Positions 38,115 through 46,414 of a DNA stretch of 64,000 bases are shown one piece after another (the first letter of the stretch is position 1; each line of letters starts with the position of its first letter). This stretch comes from Streptomyces sp. BK340 (GTDB lineage: Bacteria > Actinomycetota > Actinomycetes > Streptomycetales > Streptomycetaceae). The notes beneath the pieces are model-generated. The model saw only the letters and a program-made list of their open reading frames with translations, was not told the DNA's origin and ran no database searches. Location: NCBI RefSeq assembly GCF_007827595.1, contig NZ_VISR01000015.1, positions 124,001-188,000 of the forward strand. Direction: 5' to 3'. The position numbers and the translations under genes were made by a program.

Positions 38115-40091
38115 TCACTGGGCTTCCGTCAGCTTCGCGGCCGCGTCGATCGCCGCGAGCGATTTGCGCACCTGGTTGCGGTCCGTGGTGTACCAGAACT
38201 CGGGCAGTGACGCCTTGAGGTAGCCGCCGTACCGCGCGGTGGCGAGCCTCTGGTCGAGTACGGCGACCACACCGCGGTCCTCGGAGGCCCGGACGAGACG
38301 GCCGGCGCCCTGGGCCATGAGCAGGGCCGCATGTGTCGCGGCCACCGCCATGAAGCCGTTGCCGCCCGCCTCCTCCACCGCCTTCTGGCGGGCGCTCATC
38401 AGCGGGTCGTCCGGGCGCGGGAACGGGATCTTGTCCATGACGACCAGCTGACAGCTGGGGCCCGGGACATCGACACCCTGCCACAGCGACAGCGTGCCGA
38501 AGAGGCAGGTCTTGGGGTCGGCCGCGAAGTTCTTGATCAGCTCGCCGAGGGTCTCCTCGCCCTGGAGCAGTATCGGGAACTCGGGGATCCGGGAGCGCAG
38601 CTCCTCGGCGGCGAGCTGGGCGGCCCGCATCGACGAGAACAGCCCGAGGGTGCGGCCCCCGGCCGCCTGGATCAGCTCGGTCAGCTCCTCGAGCATGTCG
38701 GTGCGCTCGCCGTCCCGTGCGGGGCGGGCGAGATGCTTGGCGACGTAGAGGATGCCCTGCTTGCGGTAGTCGAAGGGCGAGCCCACGTCGAGGCCCTTCC
38801 AGACCGGGAGATCCTCGCCCTCCACGCCCTCCGGCCCCAGCCCCAGGGAGGCCCCCACGCCGTTGAAGTCGCCGCCCAGCTTGAGGGTCGCCGAGGCGAG
38901 GACGACGCTGCGGTCCGCGAAGAGCTTCTCCCTGAGCAGCCCGGAGACCGACATGGGGGCGACACACAGGGAGGCGCCGAACCGGTCGTGGCGCTCGTAC
39001 CAGACGACGTCCCACTCGGAGCCGTTCAGGACCCGCTCCGCCACGTCGTGGACCGTCTCCACCGAGGCCAGCGCCTGCTTGCGGACCGCGTCCTCGTCCT
39101 GGACGGACTTGTCACGGGTCGCGCCGATCGCGGAGATGACCGTGCGGGCCGCGTCCCGCATCGCCATCAGGGCATAGCCGAGGTCTTCCGGGATCTCCTC
39201 CAGACGGCCCGGCAGGGCCAGCTCCATCAGCCGCTCGAAGCCCTCGGCGGCGGTCTGGAGCTGGTCGGCGGCCTTCTCGTTGACGAGCTTGGCGGCTCGG
39301 CGCACGGCACGGTTGACCTGGCCGGGCGTGAGTTCGCCGGTGGCGACGCCGGTGACGCGGGAGACCAGCTCGTGCGCCTCGTCGACGATCAGAACCTCGT
39401 GCTGCGGGAGCACCGGTGCGCCCTCGATGGCGTCGATGGCCAAAAGCGCGTGGTTCGTGACGACGACCTCGGCGAGCTTGGCCCGCTCGCGGGCCATCTC
39501 CGCGAAGCACTCGGCGCCGTAGGCGCACTTCGACGCGCCCAGGCACTCACGGGAGGACACCGACACCTGGGACCAGGCACGGTCGGAGACGCCCGGCGTG
39601 AGGTCGTCCCGGTCGCCGGTCTCCGTCTCGTCGGCCCAGTCCCGCAGGCGCAGCAGGTCCTGGCCCAGCTTGCTGGTGGGAGCGGCGGCCTCGAACTGGT
39701 CGAAGAGCCCGTCCTCCTCGTCCTGCGGCATGCCCTCGTGCAGGCGGTGCAGGCACAGGTAGTTCGACCTGCCCTTGAGCATGGCGAACTCCGGGCGGCG
39801 GCGCAGCAGCGGGTGCAGGGCGTCGACGGTGCGGGGCAGGTCCCGTTCGACGAGCTGGCGCTGCAGCGCGAGTGTGGCCGTGGCGACGACCACACGCTCC
39901 CCGTGCGCGAGCGCGGGCACGAGATAGCCCAGCGACTTTCCGGTGCCGGTGCCGGCCTGGACCAGCAGATGGGATCCGTCGTCGATCGCCTCGGCGACCG
40001 ATTCGGCCATGGACACCTGGCCGGGGCGCTCCGTACCGCCGACGGCTGCGACAGCGGCATGCAGGAGTTCGGGGAGTGAGGGCTTCGTCAT
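38115..40091 (-). CDS. DinG/XPD-type ATP-dependent DNA helicase
   Basis: 658-residue superfamily 2 helicase. Walker A QAGTGTGKSLGYL (Lys52), motif Ia VVATATLALQRQL, DEAH box VLIVDEAHELVS, a late motif in VLASATLKLGGDF, and motif VI region DQRLATARYGG. Cys residues in NYLCLHRLH and ECLGASKCAYGAECF are spaced as in the XPD/DinG iron-sulfur domain, so a [4Fe-4S] cluster is likely. Such helicases resolve R-loops, G-quadruplexes and stalled forks. It lies next to lexA but converges on it, and no SOS box was found upstream. A tight G-quadruplex motif lies 82 bp upstream of the start. Confidence 0.92.
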   Translation of the reverse strand: MTKPSLPELLHAAVAAVGGTERPGQVSMAESVAEAIDDGSHLLVQAGTGTGKSLGYLVPALAHGERVVVATATLALQRQLVERDLPRTVDALHPLLRRRPEFAMLKGRSNYLCLHRLHEGMPQDEEDGLFDQFEAAAPTSKLGQDLLRLRDWADETETGDRDDLTPGVSDRAWSQVSVSSRECLGASKCAYGAECFAEMARERAKLAEVVVTNHALLAIDAIEGAPVLPQHEVLIVDEAHELVSRVTGVATGELTPGQVNRAVRRAAKLVNEKAADQLQTAAEGFERLMELALPGRLEEIPEDLGYALMAMRDAARTVISAIGATRDKSVQDEDAVRKQALASVETVHDVAERVLNGSEWDVVWYERHDRFGASLCVAPMSVSGLLREKLFADRSVVLASATLKLGGDFNGVGASLGLGPEGVEGEDLPVWKGLDVGSPFDYRKQGILYVAKHLARPARDGERTDMLEELTELIQAAGGRTLGLFSSMRAAQLAAEELRSRIPEFPILLQGEETLGELIKNFAADPKTCLFGTLSLWQGVDVPGPSCQLVVMDKIPFPRPDDPLMSARQKAVEEAGGNGFMAVAATHAALLMAQGAGRLVRASEDRGVVAVLDQRLATARYGGYLKASLPEFWYTTDRNQVRKSLAAIDAAAKLTEAQ

Positions 40092-40172
40092 AGCCCGACC
40101 ACCCTACGGCCCGGCACTGACAAACGGGCGATCAAGGCTGGTACGAGGGATGGGATCACGGCCGGGGCTCCT

Positions 40173-40192
40173 GGGACGGGGCGGGATGGGGG
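40173..40192 (+). other. G-quadruplex motif upstream of the DinG-type helicase gene
   Basis: Four G-runs, GGG-AC-GGGG-C-GGG-AT-GGGGG, with loops of 2, 1 and 2 bases on the plus strand. This is a strong canonical motif located 82 bp upstream of the helicase start, within the 216-bp gap to the acyltransferase gene, which shows nothing else. Confidence 0.6.
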
Positions 40193-40307
40193 CGAGGACG
40201 GGCGGCGCGTACGGCTCGTTCGGCGGGGCTCCGGAATCCGTTCCGGGCGAGCGGGAACCACAGCGGCCCGCCGGACGTACAACATGTGAACGCTCAGCCA
40301 CGCAGCG

Positions 40308-41102
40308 TTACATCAGACCGCGCAGGACTCGGTCCCGGATCATGAGGGCGGCCTGCTTGCCGGGCAGGTCGATCTCGGCCTCGAACCGAAAGCCTGCGCT
40401 CAGGAAGGCGGCCACGGAGGGGGTGTTGCGAAGATCGGGCTCCGCGACGACACGGGAGCATGCGGGGCGACGGTCGAGGACCAGATCGGCCACGGCTCTG
40501 AGCAGGGCGGATCCCAGTCCGCGCCCTCGGTCGGCGGCGCCGCCGATGAGGAGGTGGATCCCGGTGTCGTGCGGACGGGCCGGGTAGTGGCGGGCCAGTG
40601 GATCCAGGTCCGCCCGGTAGATCTCCCAATAGCTCATGGGGGTGCCGTCCAGCACGCCCAGGCAGGGAGTGCTGCGTCCGTCGCCGTCGATCTGGGCGCG
40701 CAGGTGGCTCTCCGTCTGGTTGTGGGCCCCGGCCAGCTCCCAGAACGGGGCGACGGCGGGGTCGTGCATCCAGCGCCGGACGAGTGGCAGATCGTGTTCG
40801 AGACGCACCGGCACCAGCTGGAACATGCCCACAGGGGTGGGGTTCGGCCCCCAGGTGGGGATCTGGTCGAGCAGGTCGTCCAGGCCGTGGGCGAGGCGAG
40901 GCTCGACGAACCGGGCGATGAACTCGTCGGGCAGGCGCAGGTCCAGCGTGTCCTCGCCGTCCCCGAAGGACGAGGTGTCCCCGGCGCCCTTGCCCCAGGC
41001 GCCGTCGCCCCCGGTGCCCCGGAAGTCCCAGGGGCCGGTGTCGCCCGGGTGGAGGGGGACGGAGCCGGGGCCGGTGCCGGCGCTCGCGTCGGTGGGAGGC
41101 AC
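40308..41102 (-). CDS. GNAT acyltransferase of the siderophore cluster (IucB/MbtK-like)
   Basis: 264 residues from GTG 41102, with GAGAGGAG seven bases upstream. An 85-residue Gly/Asp-rich N-terminal tail precedes the GNAT fold (95-260): acceptor region RRWMHDPAVAPFWEL, the motif pair GTPMSYWEIYRADLDPLARH, and the acetyl-CoA loop GAADRGRGLGSALLRAV. This matches hydroxamate-siderophore N-acyltransferases (IucB, RhbD, MbtK). It probably acylates a hydroxylated or free amine of the siderophore building block. It is the third gene of a leftward cluster, 68 bp after the synthetase gene. Confidence 0.88.
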   Translation of the reverse strand: MPPTDASAGTGPGSVPLHPGDTGPWDFRGTGGDGAWGKGAGDTSSFGDGEDTLDLRLPDEFIARFVEPRLAHGLDDLLDQIPTWGPNPTPVGMFQLVPVRLEHDLPLVRRWMHDPAVAPFWELAGAHNQTESHLRAQIDGDGRSTPCLGVLDGTPMSYWEIYRADLDPLARHYPARPHDTGIHLLIGGAADRGRGLGSALLRAVADLVLDRRPACSRVVAEPDLRNTPSVAAFLSAGFRFEAEIDLPGKQAALMIRDRVLRGLM

Positions 41103-41170
41103 GGAGCGCTCCTCTCAGGAGACGAAGGGGGGCATGGCCCTCGGAGATGACGGAAGACGGTGCGGTTCGT

Positions 41171-43117
41171 TCAGGAGTGAAGGGGGTTGGCGATGGTGAC
41201 GTAGACGGACTGGGTGTCGACCGGGCCGACGAGTTCGTCGAGGCCGTGCAGTCTGGTCAGCAGGTTGGCCTTGCAGCGCAGGGTGGGTGAGTCGAGGAGG
41301 AGGCCGGGGAGCGAGGAGCGGGGGGCGTCGGGGCCCGAGGCGACGTCGGTGAGGAAGCGGCGGAACGCCGCGAGGAGCAGTCGCTCGTCGGCGAGGCGCT
41401 GGGAGCCGAACGCGCCGATCAGGCCGAGCACGTTGTTGATGGCGAGGTAGTACGCGAAGCGTTCGTCGGTTACCTCGTCCGAGACGAACGTGTCGCTGTG
41501 CTCGCCGATGCCGGGCAGCCGGGCATCGAGGTCGGCCCGCCGGGACTCGCGGAAGTAGTAGCCCTGGTTGTCGCGGTAGCGGCCACCGGCGGGCCAGCCG
41601 TCGCGGTCGAGCAGGAGCAGCGTGTTCTGCTGGTGCGCTTCGAGGGCGATGCCGGCTTCGCTGTCCAGCCACAGCACGGGGCGGACGACCTGTTCGAGGT
41701 AGCGCAGGAACCACTCCGCGGCGACGGCTCCGACGGGCCGGCCGGTGCCGGCGGACAGCCGTGCGACGAGCTGGGCCAGTCGGGAGCGGTGGAGCCAGGG
41801 GCCGTTAGTCGCTGCGGCGTTGATGCCGGGTTCGGTGAGGGGCCGGGGTGAGACGAGACCGGCGACGCAGCCGACGTCGTCGGCAGGGGCGAACGGGTTG
41901 TGCCTGATCATGGCGTCGAGGCCGGGCACGGGGCGGCCGTCCGGGTCGTCGACGGCGAGCCAGGCCGGGTCGCGGACGATGTCGAAGCCGGGATGCACGG
42001 CCTGCCACTGCTTGAACAGGCCGCCGCGCAGCAGCCGGTGCACCTCGACTCCGCGATGGAGTTCCTTGCGCAGGTTCTCGCGACGGGAGTTGGTGATGCG
42101 CAGTCCCAGCGACAGCTTGAGCATCGCGGGGGCGCCGGACTGGTGGACGGTGCGTACGGAGGAGGTGGGGTGCCAGTCGGAGCCGAGCGGACCGAGGTCG
42201 CGGAGGGCGCCGGAGTCGAGCAGAGCGGCGACCGGTTCACGGTGCCGGACCTCGCGTGCCTGCCAGGGGTGCAGGGGCAGGGCGCAGTATCCGTCGGGCA
42301 GCGGCAGGGCGGTCCCGGCGAGTCGTTGTGTGAGGTGGTCGGCGGGGACGGGACGTCCGCGCTCGGTCCAGGCCGAGTCGGTCGCGAGCAGAGAGGGGGC
42401 GACAGCCATCCAGTGCAGGGGGAAGGAGCCGCGCAGCTCCGGCGAGTACAGCAGGCCCTCGGTCTCGGTCAGGCCTTCCCGGCTCTTCGGGGTCGGATGC
42501 AGGGGGTGTCCGAGGAGAAGGGCCTGCTCGGCGGCGAGGAACAGGTCGGGGCCGTCCGCCGGGTGTGTGCGGCGGTCGCGGATGAAGATCGCGGTGCGGC
42601 GCAGGGAGTCGGCCACCCTGGCGACCATGTCGGCGCCGTCGTCGGAGGCCGTGGGCTTCGAGGTGCTTCTGCCCTCCCTGTCCCCGGGTGTCTCCCTGGC
42701 GAGCAGCGCTGCGAGGGTGACCGCGTCGACCGGTGGGGCCGTTTCGGGGGCGTCGGCGAGGCGGGGTGGCCCGAAGCGGTGCCAGCCCGTCGGGGACCAG
42801 TGGCGGATCGGTGCGATCAGGGCGGTGCCGCTGCCGGGCAGGGGGATGCGCAGGGTGTTGGTCGCGGGGGCGGCGAGGTTCGTCTCCCGTACCCAGCAGC
42901 GCAGGAGGCTCTCCACGGCGGCGGCCTGGGCTGCGGTGCGGGGGTCGGGGTCGTCCAGCGGATCGGCGCCGGGCTCTCCCGCACGGGTGCCGTCCGGGGT
43001 CCGCCTCTTCTGCGGGGGTACCGAATCGGCGAGCGGCACCGGAGAGGGCTGGGAGCCGGAGTCACCCTGGTCGTCGGGGCCGCCGGACCTGCCGTCGGGT
43101 GTGGGGGTGGCGTTCAA
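41171..43117 (-). CDS. NRPS-independent siderophore synthetase (IucA/IucC family)
   Basis: 648 residues. The start is TTG 43117 (MNATPTPDGRSGG) with GAGGAG six bases upstream. The first 55 residues are low complexity. NIS synthetase signatures follow: LLLGHPLHPTPKSREGL (ATP/phosphate site), LPLHPWQAREV, SDWHPTSSVRTVH, KLSLGLRITNSRRENLR, and the C-terminal LDSEAGIALEAHQQNTLLL. The enzyme joins a polycarboxylate (often citrate or succinate) to amines or alcohols by adenylation. With the flanking aminotransferase and acyltransferase it forms a compact siderophore pathway. The order is the same as S. coelicolor SCO5799-5801, as I recall; the product is unknown. Confidence 0.93.
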   Translation of the reverse strand: MNATPTPDGRSGGPDDQGDSGSQPSPVPLADSVPPQKRRTPDGTRAGEPGADPLDDPDPRTAAQAAAVESLLRCWVRETNLAAPATNTLRIPLPGSGTALIAPIRHWSPTGWHRFGPPRLADAPETAPPVDAVTLAALLARETPGDREGRSTSKPTASDDGADMVARVADSLRRTAIFIRDRRTHPADGPDLFLAAEQALLLGHPLHPTPKSREGLTETEGLLYSPELRGSFPLHWMAVAPSLLATDSAWTERGRPVPADHLTQRLAGTALPLPDGYCALPLHPWQAREVRHREPVAALLDSGALRDLGPLGSDWHPTSSVRTVHQSGAPAMLKLSLGLRITNSRRENLRKELHRGVEVHRLLRGGLFKQWQAVHPGFDIVRDPAWLAVDDPDGRPVPGLDAMIRHNPFAPADDVGCVAGLVSPRPLTEPGINAAATNGPWLHRSRLAQLVARLSAGTGRPVGAVAAEWFLRYLEQVVRPVLWLDSEAGIALEAHQQNTLLLLDRDGWPAGGRYRDNQGYYFRESRRADLDARLPGIGEHSDTFVSDEVTDERFAYYLAINNVLGLIGAFGSQRLADERLLLAAFRRFLTDVASGPDAPRSSLPGLLLDSPTLRCKANLLTRLHGLDELVGPVDTQSVYVTIANPLHS

Positions 43118-43283
43118 GACGGCTCCTCGGGGCTGGTCTGGGGTGTGGCGGGGCTGGTCTCGTCCGGTCGGGCGCGCTCGGTCGTCGTGCCGTGGTCGGT
43201 GGGGCGCCCTGGTGGCGAGGACGTGTGGCGCAGGCGGTGTCGGGCTCTCCGGCTGCGGCGGTGCGGGCGCCGGTGTGCGGTGT

Positions 43284-44756
43284 CTAGCCGGTGCCCTGGG
43301 CAGGGCCGTCCGGCCGGTGCTGACGGTGGCCGCGGTCCTGCTGACGGCGGGTCGCGGCGGCCACCGCGTCGGCGAGGCGGTCCAGCACGGCTGCCGCCTG
43401 CTCGTCGCTGATGGTCAGCGGCGGAAGGAGCCGTACGACACTGTCGTGGCGGCCGCCCAGCTCCACGATGAGGCCGCGGTCGAGGCACTCCCGCTGGACG
43501 ACCGCGGCGAGTTCGGGGTCCGCGGGGCGTGGCGCGCGGGTGGGTTCCAGCCCGCTCGTCGTGACGTGGTGGTCGTCGGCGGAGGGGGTTGCACCCGGCC
43601 CGGTCCCCTCGCCCTCCGGGTCCACCAGTTCGACGCCGATCATCAGGCCGCGGCCCCGCACGTCCCCGACGCAGGGGAACTCCGGCTGCAGTCCGCGCAG
43701 TTCGGACAGCATCCGGGAGCCGAGGACGGCGGCCCGCTCGGCGAGGCCGTTCTCTCGGACATGGGCCAGGGTTGCGGTGCCCGCGGCCATGGCCAGCTGG
43801 TTGCCGCGGAAGGTGCCCGCGTGGGCGCCGGGCTGCCAGACGTCGAGGTCGTCGCGGTAGACGACCACGGCCAGCGGGAGGCTGCCGCCGATGGCCTTGG
43901 ACAGGACCATGACGTCGGGCGTGACGCCGCTGTGCCCGACGCCCCAGAAGGCGCCGGTGCGGCCGACGCCGGTCTGGATCTCGTCGGCGATCAGCGGGAC
44001 GGACCGGTCGGCCGTGATCTGCCGCATACGGCGCAGCCAGTCGTCCGGCGCCGGGATCACCCCGCCCTCGCCCTGGACGGGTTCGAGGATCATCCCGGCG
44101 GGCAGCGGCACGCCCGACTTGGGGTCGTCGAGGAGGGACTCGGTCCAGCGGGCGGCGAGTTCGGCGCCGGGCGGGCCTCCGACACCGAAGGGGCAGCGGT
44201 AGTCCTGCGGGTAGGGCAGACGGGCGACCCGTACGTCGCCCGCGCCGCCGGAGGCGGCGAGGGCTCCGGAGGTCATGCCGTGGTAGGCGCCGGTGAAGGC
44301 GAGCATGCCGGTACGCCCGGTCGCGGCCCTGACCAGCTTGAAGGCGGCCTCGACCGCATCGGTGCCGGCCGGTCCGCAGAACTGGACGCGGGCGCGGTCG
44401 GCGAGCCCGGGCGGCAGGGTGCGGAACAGTTCGGTGATGAACGCGTCCTTGACGGGGGTCGCCAGGTCGAGGACGGAGAGCGGGGCGCCGGATTCGAGGA
44501 CGCGGCGGATGGCTTCCAGCACGACCGGGTGGTTGTGGCCGAGGGCGAGCGTTCCGGCGCCGGAGAGGCAGTCCAGGTAGCGGCGGCCGTCGGCGCCCTC
44601 GATGGTCATCCCCCGGGCCCGCACGGGCACGATGGGCAGGGCGCGTGCGTAGGTGCGCGCCGCGGACTCGCGCGCCGACTGGCGCCTGAGGATCCCCTCG
44701 TGCACGGCACGCGCTCCCCCGTGCGCCCCTTCAGCCACCGACTCGGTCACGGCCAC
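43284..44756 (-). CDS. Class III aminotransferase, 2,4-diaminobutyrate:2-oxoglutarate type
   Basis: 490 residues from GTG 44756, following GGGAGGAC. A PLP fold-type I enzyme: substrate pocket LDCLSGAGTLALGHNHP, cofactor region FCGPAGTDAVEAAFKL and FTGAYHGMTSGALAASG, Asp in LIADEIQTGVGRTG, and the Schiff-base Lys in VMVLSKAIGGSLPLA. Sequences like DCLSGAGTLALGHNHP are characteristic of diaminobutyrate aminotransferases (EctB, DatA, RhbA). A 40-residue low-complexity insert (EGEGTGPGATPSADDHH onward) splits the C-terminal domain. As first gene of the siderophore cluster it likely makes 2,4-diaminobutyrate from aspartate semialdehyde. Confidence 0.9.
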   Translation of the reverse strand: MAVTESVAEGAHGGARAVHEGILRRQSARESAARTYARALPIVPVRARGMTIEGADGRRYLDCLSGAGTLALGHNHPVVLEAIRRVLESGAPLSVLDLATPVKDAFITELFRTLPPGLADRARVQFCGPAGTDAVEAAFKLVRAATGRTGMLAFTGAYHGMTSGALAASGGAGDVRVARLPYPQDYRCPFGVGGPPGAELAARWTESLLDDPKSGVPLPAGMILEPVQGEGGVIPAPDDWLRRMRQITADRSVPLIADEIQTGVGRTGAFWGVGHSGVTPDVMVLSKAIGGSLPLAVVVYRDDLDVWQPGAHAGTFRGNQLAMAAGTATLAHVRENGLAERAAVLGSRMLSELRGLQPEFPCVGDVRGRGLMIGVELVDPEGEGTGPGATPSADDHHVTTSGLEPTRAPRPADPELAAVVQRECLDRGLIVELGGRHDSVVRLLPPLTISDEQAAAVLDRLADAVAAATRRQQDRGHRQHRPDGPAQGTG

Positions 44757-44963
44757 GGCTCGCTGTCCTCCCTGCTGTCCAGAGGCGAGTTGATCCACGG
44801 GGACCGGGCACAGGCAGCAGGACCCCCACCGCTACCAACAGCTCACGAGCCTGCGGGTTACGGGTTGCCTCAAGATCCTTGCCGTGACGGAACTGTTGCG
44901 CTTCCGTCGGAAGTCACCCACAGCGAGCGCATAGTGTGTGGTCCCGTTCCCATAAAGCCGTGA

Positions 44964-44999
44964 CACCGGCATGAACTCCGAGCGGGTTCACGGCCGGTG
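44964..44999. promoter_or_regulatory. Hairpin in the leader of the first lipoprotein protease
   Basis: CACCGGC (44964-44970) and GCCGGTG (44993-44999) enclose a second stem GAAC/GTTC (44973-44976 with 44986-44989). It lies 47 bp before the start codon, and the 290-bp gap from the aminotransferase gene holds nothing else clear. It could regulate the downstream message or terminate antisense transcription. Confidence 0.4.
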
Positions 45000-45046
45000 C
45001 CGCAGCCGAAGCGCCGAGTTCCTTTACAGCAGGGGGAGTCAAGACC

Positions 45047-46279
45047 ATGCGATCCATACGGCCGTCGTTCACCGTTCGCCGCGGGAGGGGTGCGTCCCGC
45101 AGAACCTCCCCCGCGCTGGCGGCGGTCGCCCTCGCTTCGGCGCTGGCCCTGACCGCCACCGCCTGCAACGGCGACGACCACGCCGACGGCAAGCCGACCG
45201 CCAGCGCGACGGCGAACGGGACCGGCGACGGAAAGATCCAGATCCCGGACGACATCAAGAACAAGCTCAAAGAGCACGGGATCGACATCGACAAGTGGAA
45301 GAACGGCGCCTGGAAGAACTGGAACAGGGACGACTGGCTGCGCGAGGCCAACGACTTCATCAACCCGATCATCAAGGGCCTGTGGGACCCGGACCGGATG
45401 CGGGGCGCCAACGACCCGGACAAGGACAAGGGTGTCGACGACAACGACATCTCCGGCGACCAGGGCGTGACCGACCCGACCCCGGCGCCGGTGAAGGCAC
45501 AGGCGGTCCGGCCGCCGTACCACACCAGCGCGGCCACGTCGGGCAAGGTGTTCTTCGACTCCCCCGAGGGCACCATGGTCTGCTCGGCGACGGTCGTGCA
45601 GGACCCGGCGCACCCGGGCAAGTCCAACCTCATCTGGACGGCGGGGCACTGCGTGCACGCCGGCAAGAGCGGCGGCTGGTACCGCAACATCGCCTTCGTG
45701 CCGTCGTACAACAACGCGGCCAAGTCGGCGGACCAGCTGCAGAACGCCGCACGGGAAGAGGTCGCGCCGTACGGCGTCTGGTGGGCCGACGGTGCGAAGA
45801 CCTCGCAGCAGTGGATCGACCAGGGTGGTGAGACCGGCGGCAACGGCGCCTCCTACGACTACGCCGTGATCCACGTGACCCCGGAGCAGGGCAACGCCGG
45901 GAAGTCGCTTGAGGAGACTGTCGGCGGCGCGCTTCCGGTGAACTTCAACGCCCCTGCCGTGCCGCAGGTGCGGAGCATCACGGCGACCGGCTACCCGGCG
46001 GCGGCTCCTTACGACGGCCAGCTGGCGTACCAGTGCCAGGACAAGCCGGGCCGGCTGTCGATCAACAAGTCGGACCCGACGATGTACCGCATCGGCTGCA
46101 CGATGACCGGTGGCTCCTCCGGCGGCGGCTGGGTGGAGACGGGCGCGGACGGCAAGCCGGCGCTCGTGTCCAACACGTCCATCGGCCCGGTGACTTCGGG
46201 CTGGCTGGCGGGTCCCCGGCTGGGTGAGGTGGCCAAGGGCGTGTACGACTCGGTCAGCAAGAAGTTCGCCGGACGGTAG
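45047..46279 (+). CDS. Lipoprotein trypsin-like peptidase, copy 1
   Basis: 410 residues. ATG 45047 has GGGGGAG eight bases upstream. The signal peptide ends in a lipobox-like LTATAC (Cys41), so the protein is probably lipid-anchored outside the membrane. Then comes an acidic spacer and an unusual Trp-rich segment (DIDKWKNGAWKNWNRDDWL). The peptidase domain has His in TAGHCVHAGKSGG, Asp in SYDYAVIHV and Ser in MTGGSSGGGW; GGSSGG replaces the GDSGG of trypsin, as in V8-like peptidases. A very similar gene follows 135 bp downstream on the same strand, so this is a tandem duplication. Confidence 0.88.
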   Translation: MRSIRPSFTVRRGRGASRRTSPALAAVALASALALTATACNGDDHADGKPTASATANGTGDGKIQIPDDIKNKLKEHGIDIDKWKNGAWKNWNRDDWLREANDFINPIIKGLWDPDRMRGANDPDKDKGVDDNDISGDQGVTDPTPAPVKAQAVRPPYHTSAATSGKVFFDSPEGTMVCSATVVQDPAHPGKSNLIWTAGHCVHAGKSGGWYRNIAFVPSYNNAAKSADQLQNAAREEVAPYGVWWADGAKTSQQWIDQGGETGGNGASYDYAVIHVTPEQGNAGKSLEETVGGALPVNFNAPAVPQVRSITATGYPAAAPYDGQLAYQCQDKPGRLSINKSDPTMYRIGCTMTGGSSGGGWVETGADGKPALVSNTSIGPVTSGWLAGPRLGEVAKGVYDSVSKKFAGR

Positions 46280-46414
46280 GTCCGCGGGCACAGTCCGGGC
46301 ACGGGCGGCGGCAAGGCGTCTCACAGGAACCTTCACCGTCTCGCCGCCGTCCGTCCCCGATCCCACGGGCATAGTGGGATGTCATCAAAAGCTTCAACGG
46401 GGGTTATCGCACCA

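Noticed and set aside
43114..43488. Arg-rich 124-residue open frame between the aminotransferase and IucA/IucC genes
   Set aside because: It overlaps the aminotransferase C-terminus in another frame and ends with no conserved features; the 166-bp gap has no good start.
44757..45046. Possible iron box near GGTTACGGGTTGCCTCA in the siderophore upstream region
   Set aside because: The match to the DmdR/IdeR consensus TTAGGTTAGGCTAACCTAA is poor and not palindromic; I do not call it.
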